The notes below the pieces were generated by a model. The model was not told the origin of the DNA. It did not search any database and saw nothing but the letters and a program-made list of their open reading frames with translations. From positions 2,418,001 through 2,482,000 of the forward strand of contig CAVTJL010000001.1 in the NCBI GenBank assembly GCA_963735065.1: DNA of 64,000 nt. The letters are read 5' to 3'. Below are positions 63,023 through 64,000 of this stretch, piece after piece. The translations under genes were made by a program, and so were the position numbers. Position 1 is the first letter of the stretch. Every line of letters starts with the position of its first letter. This DNA comes from CAVTJL01 sp963735065. Lineage in GTDB: Bacteria > Pseudomonadota > Alphaproteobacteria > Geminicoccales > Geminicoccaceae.

Positions 63023-63343
63023 CTATTTCTGCATTGCCTGCCTGACGGCCCCGACGATTGCCGTAAGGATGGCGCCGCCCGCGCCGCCGCCTACGATCTG
63101 GGCGATGGCCGCGCCGATATCGAATCCCCCGCTCGTCGTGGCGGCGCCGGAGGTTGCGGCGACCTCGGCGGCGCCGCCCATCCCGTAGTGGCTCAAGATC
63201 TGGCCCAGGATGAGACCGCCAATCGCACCGGCAATAGAGTTCCCGGTCGTGCCGAGGCTGATCTTCTTGGCAGCGCCACCCGCGATGTTGCCGCCGATCG
63301 CGCCGGTCACGATCTGAATGATGAGCTGCACAAGCTCCGACAT
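63023..63343 (-). CDS. Gly/Ala-rich small membrane-associated protein (106 residues)
   Basis: The protein has hydrophobic glycine-zipper-like stretches: VTGAIGGNIAGGAAKK, AGAIGGLILGQILSHYG and GAAIAQIVGGGAGGAILTAI. It has two or three possible membrane segments and no signal peptide. The ATG at 63343 has a weak ribosome site. It resembles uncharacterised Gly-rich proteins common in alphaproteobacteria. Confidence 0.6.
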   Translation of the reverse strand: MSELVQLIIQIVTGAIGGNIAGGAAKKISLGTTGNSIAGAIGGLILGQILSHYGMGGAAEVAATSGAATTSGGFDIGAAIAQIVGGGAGGAILTAIVGAVRQAMQK

Positions 63344-63600
63344 TGGTTTTGCCCCCTGTCTGCCAACGAGGCCACCTAGGTGTGGCTTCTACCGTTGATC
63401 GAGCAAAGACTAACATGAAAGGCGCGGCCTCTCCATCATGGGCGGCGGCGCGTCTGCTGCCGAACAGCGGATTGCGCGTCTGATGGATGCCGGCCGGGCT
63501 CATCCGGCAGCTGGCCGTTCCGGCCGAGGCAAGGCGTTCCCATCGCTTGCCAGCGGCATCGCGATCGTGCTGATGCTCGAGTAGGCGGCGGAGGGAGCGC

Positions 63601-64000
63601 ATGGCACCGGCGAGGTTCGACGAGATCTACGACACCGCGCTCCTGCGGCACGGCAGGCAGGCGCTCGAGGCCCGGCTGGTCGTGCCGCGCACGGCAGCCG
63701 AGCTGACGGCGCTGGGCGACGACCGCTATCTCTCGCTGATGATGCTCCGGATCTTTCGTGCCGGGCTCAAGCACAGCGTCGTGGACGCCAAATGGCCGGC
63801 CTTCGAGGAGGTGTTCTGGGACTTCGCCCCGGAGCGTTGCGCCAGCCTCTCGGACGAGCGCCTCGAGGAGCTCCTGGCGGATCGCCGGATCATTCGCCAT
63901 CTGGGCAAGCTGCGCGCCGTGCGGGCCAACGCCGCGGCCATCGTGGCCCTGCGTGCGGCGGGCCAGCCGATCGGCGCCTGGCTTGCCGCCTGGCCGGCGG
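63601..64000 (+). CDS. DNA-3-methyladenine glycosylase I family protein (5' part)
   Basis: An open frame starts at the ATG at 63601, after GGAGGGAG, and runs off the window. It encodes MAPARFDEIYDTALLRHG, DDRYLSLMMLRIFRAGLKHS, VVDAKWPAFEEVFWDF and RIIRHLGKLRAVRANAAAI. This matches the Tag-like HhH glycosylase group that removes 3-methyladenine. At least 133 residues are present; the family is about 200. Confidence 0.8.
   Translation, partial: MAPARFDEIYDTALLRHGRQALEARLVVPRTAAELTALGDDRYLSLMMLRIFRAGLKHSVVDAKWPAFEEVFWDFAPERCASLSDERLEELLADRRIIRHLGKLRAVRANAAAIVALRAAGQPIGAWLAAWPA

Overview
This very GC-rich window looks like a chromosomal segment of an alphaproteobacterium. It carries a CtrA-type cell-cycle regulator with a canonical CtrA box, next to flagellar fliI/fliJ. 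The gene families also fit a Rhodospirillales/Geminicoccales-like soil bacterium, but the sequence alone does not place it further. Several genes carry single-base frameshifts, so the source may be a draft or indel-prone assembly.

Layout. (1) 106-9189: a sugar-acid catabolic and uptake locus. ApnO-, OiaK- and RuBisCO-like proteins on the minus strand diverge from a CUT2-type ABC transporter (binding protein, fused ATPase, two permeases), as expected for D-apionate or a relative. (2) 9342-22856: a MEKHLA protein, then a complete type I-E CRISPR-Cas locus on the minus strand (26 repeats, cas2, cas1, cas6e, cas5e, cas7e, cse2, cse1, cas3; cse1 and cas3 frameshifted). Directly upstream is a DUF262-HNH-AlbA_2 fusion protein of restriction type. 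The cas operon and the DUF262 gene have promoters of the same architecture: TGTGAT-N4-ATCACA, 20 nt, TTGAG(T/A), 17 nt, TA(G/A)G(G/C)C. (3) 23171-25437: a truncated VIT-family gene ending beside a 1.6 kb two-gene module with its own consensus promoter and palindromic repeats. A second copy lies at 45012-46558, against a tRNA-Phe. (4) 25505-37245: three enolase-superfamily dehydratase-like genes, an RraA-like aldolase, a CUT1 ABC transporter, an MGH1-like glycosidase and an AraC regulator. (5) 37601-44343: hydrolases, an SDR, a tight operon of a Tat-exported metallo-beta-lactamase-fold protein with a three-subunit cobalt nitrile hydratase or thiocyanate hydrolase and a DUF302 protein, then Dps and an NTF2-like protein. 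(6) 46559-64000: mostly housekeeping genes: tRNA-Phe, transglutaminase, amidohydrolase, glycerol-1-phosphate dehydrogenase-like enzyme, a Na+/H+ antiporter with a cyclic-nucleotide domain, GNAT, tRNA-Ala, YggT, DUF167, FolD, CtrA, FliI/FliJ, ferredoxin and its reductase, an FAD oxidase, small unknown proteins and the start of a DNA-3-methyladenine glycosylase.

The most notable signals are the matched promoters that tie the DUF262 nuclease-like gene to the CRISPR operon, and the duplicated promoter-HTH-palindrome-small-protein module, which behaves like an uncharacterised repeated or mobile unit.
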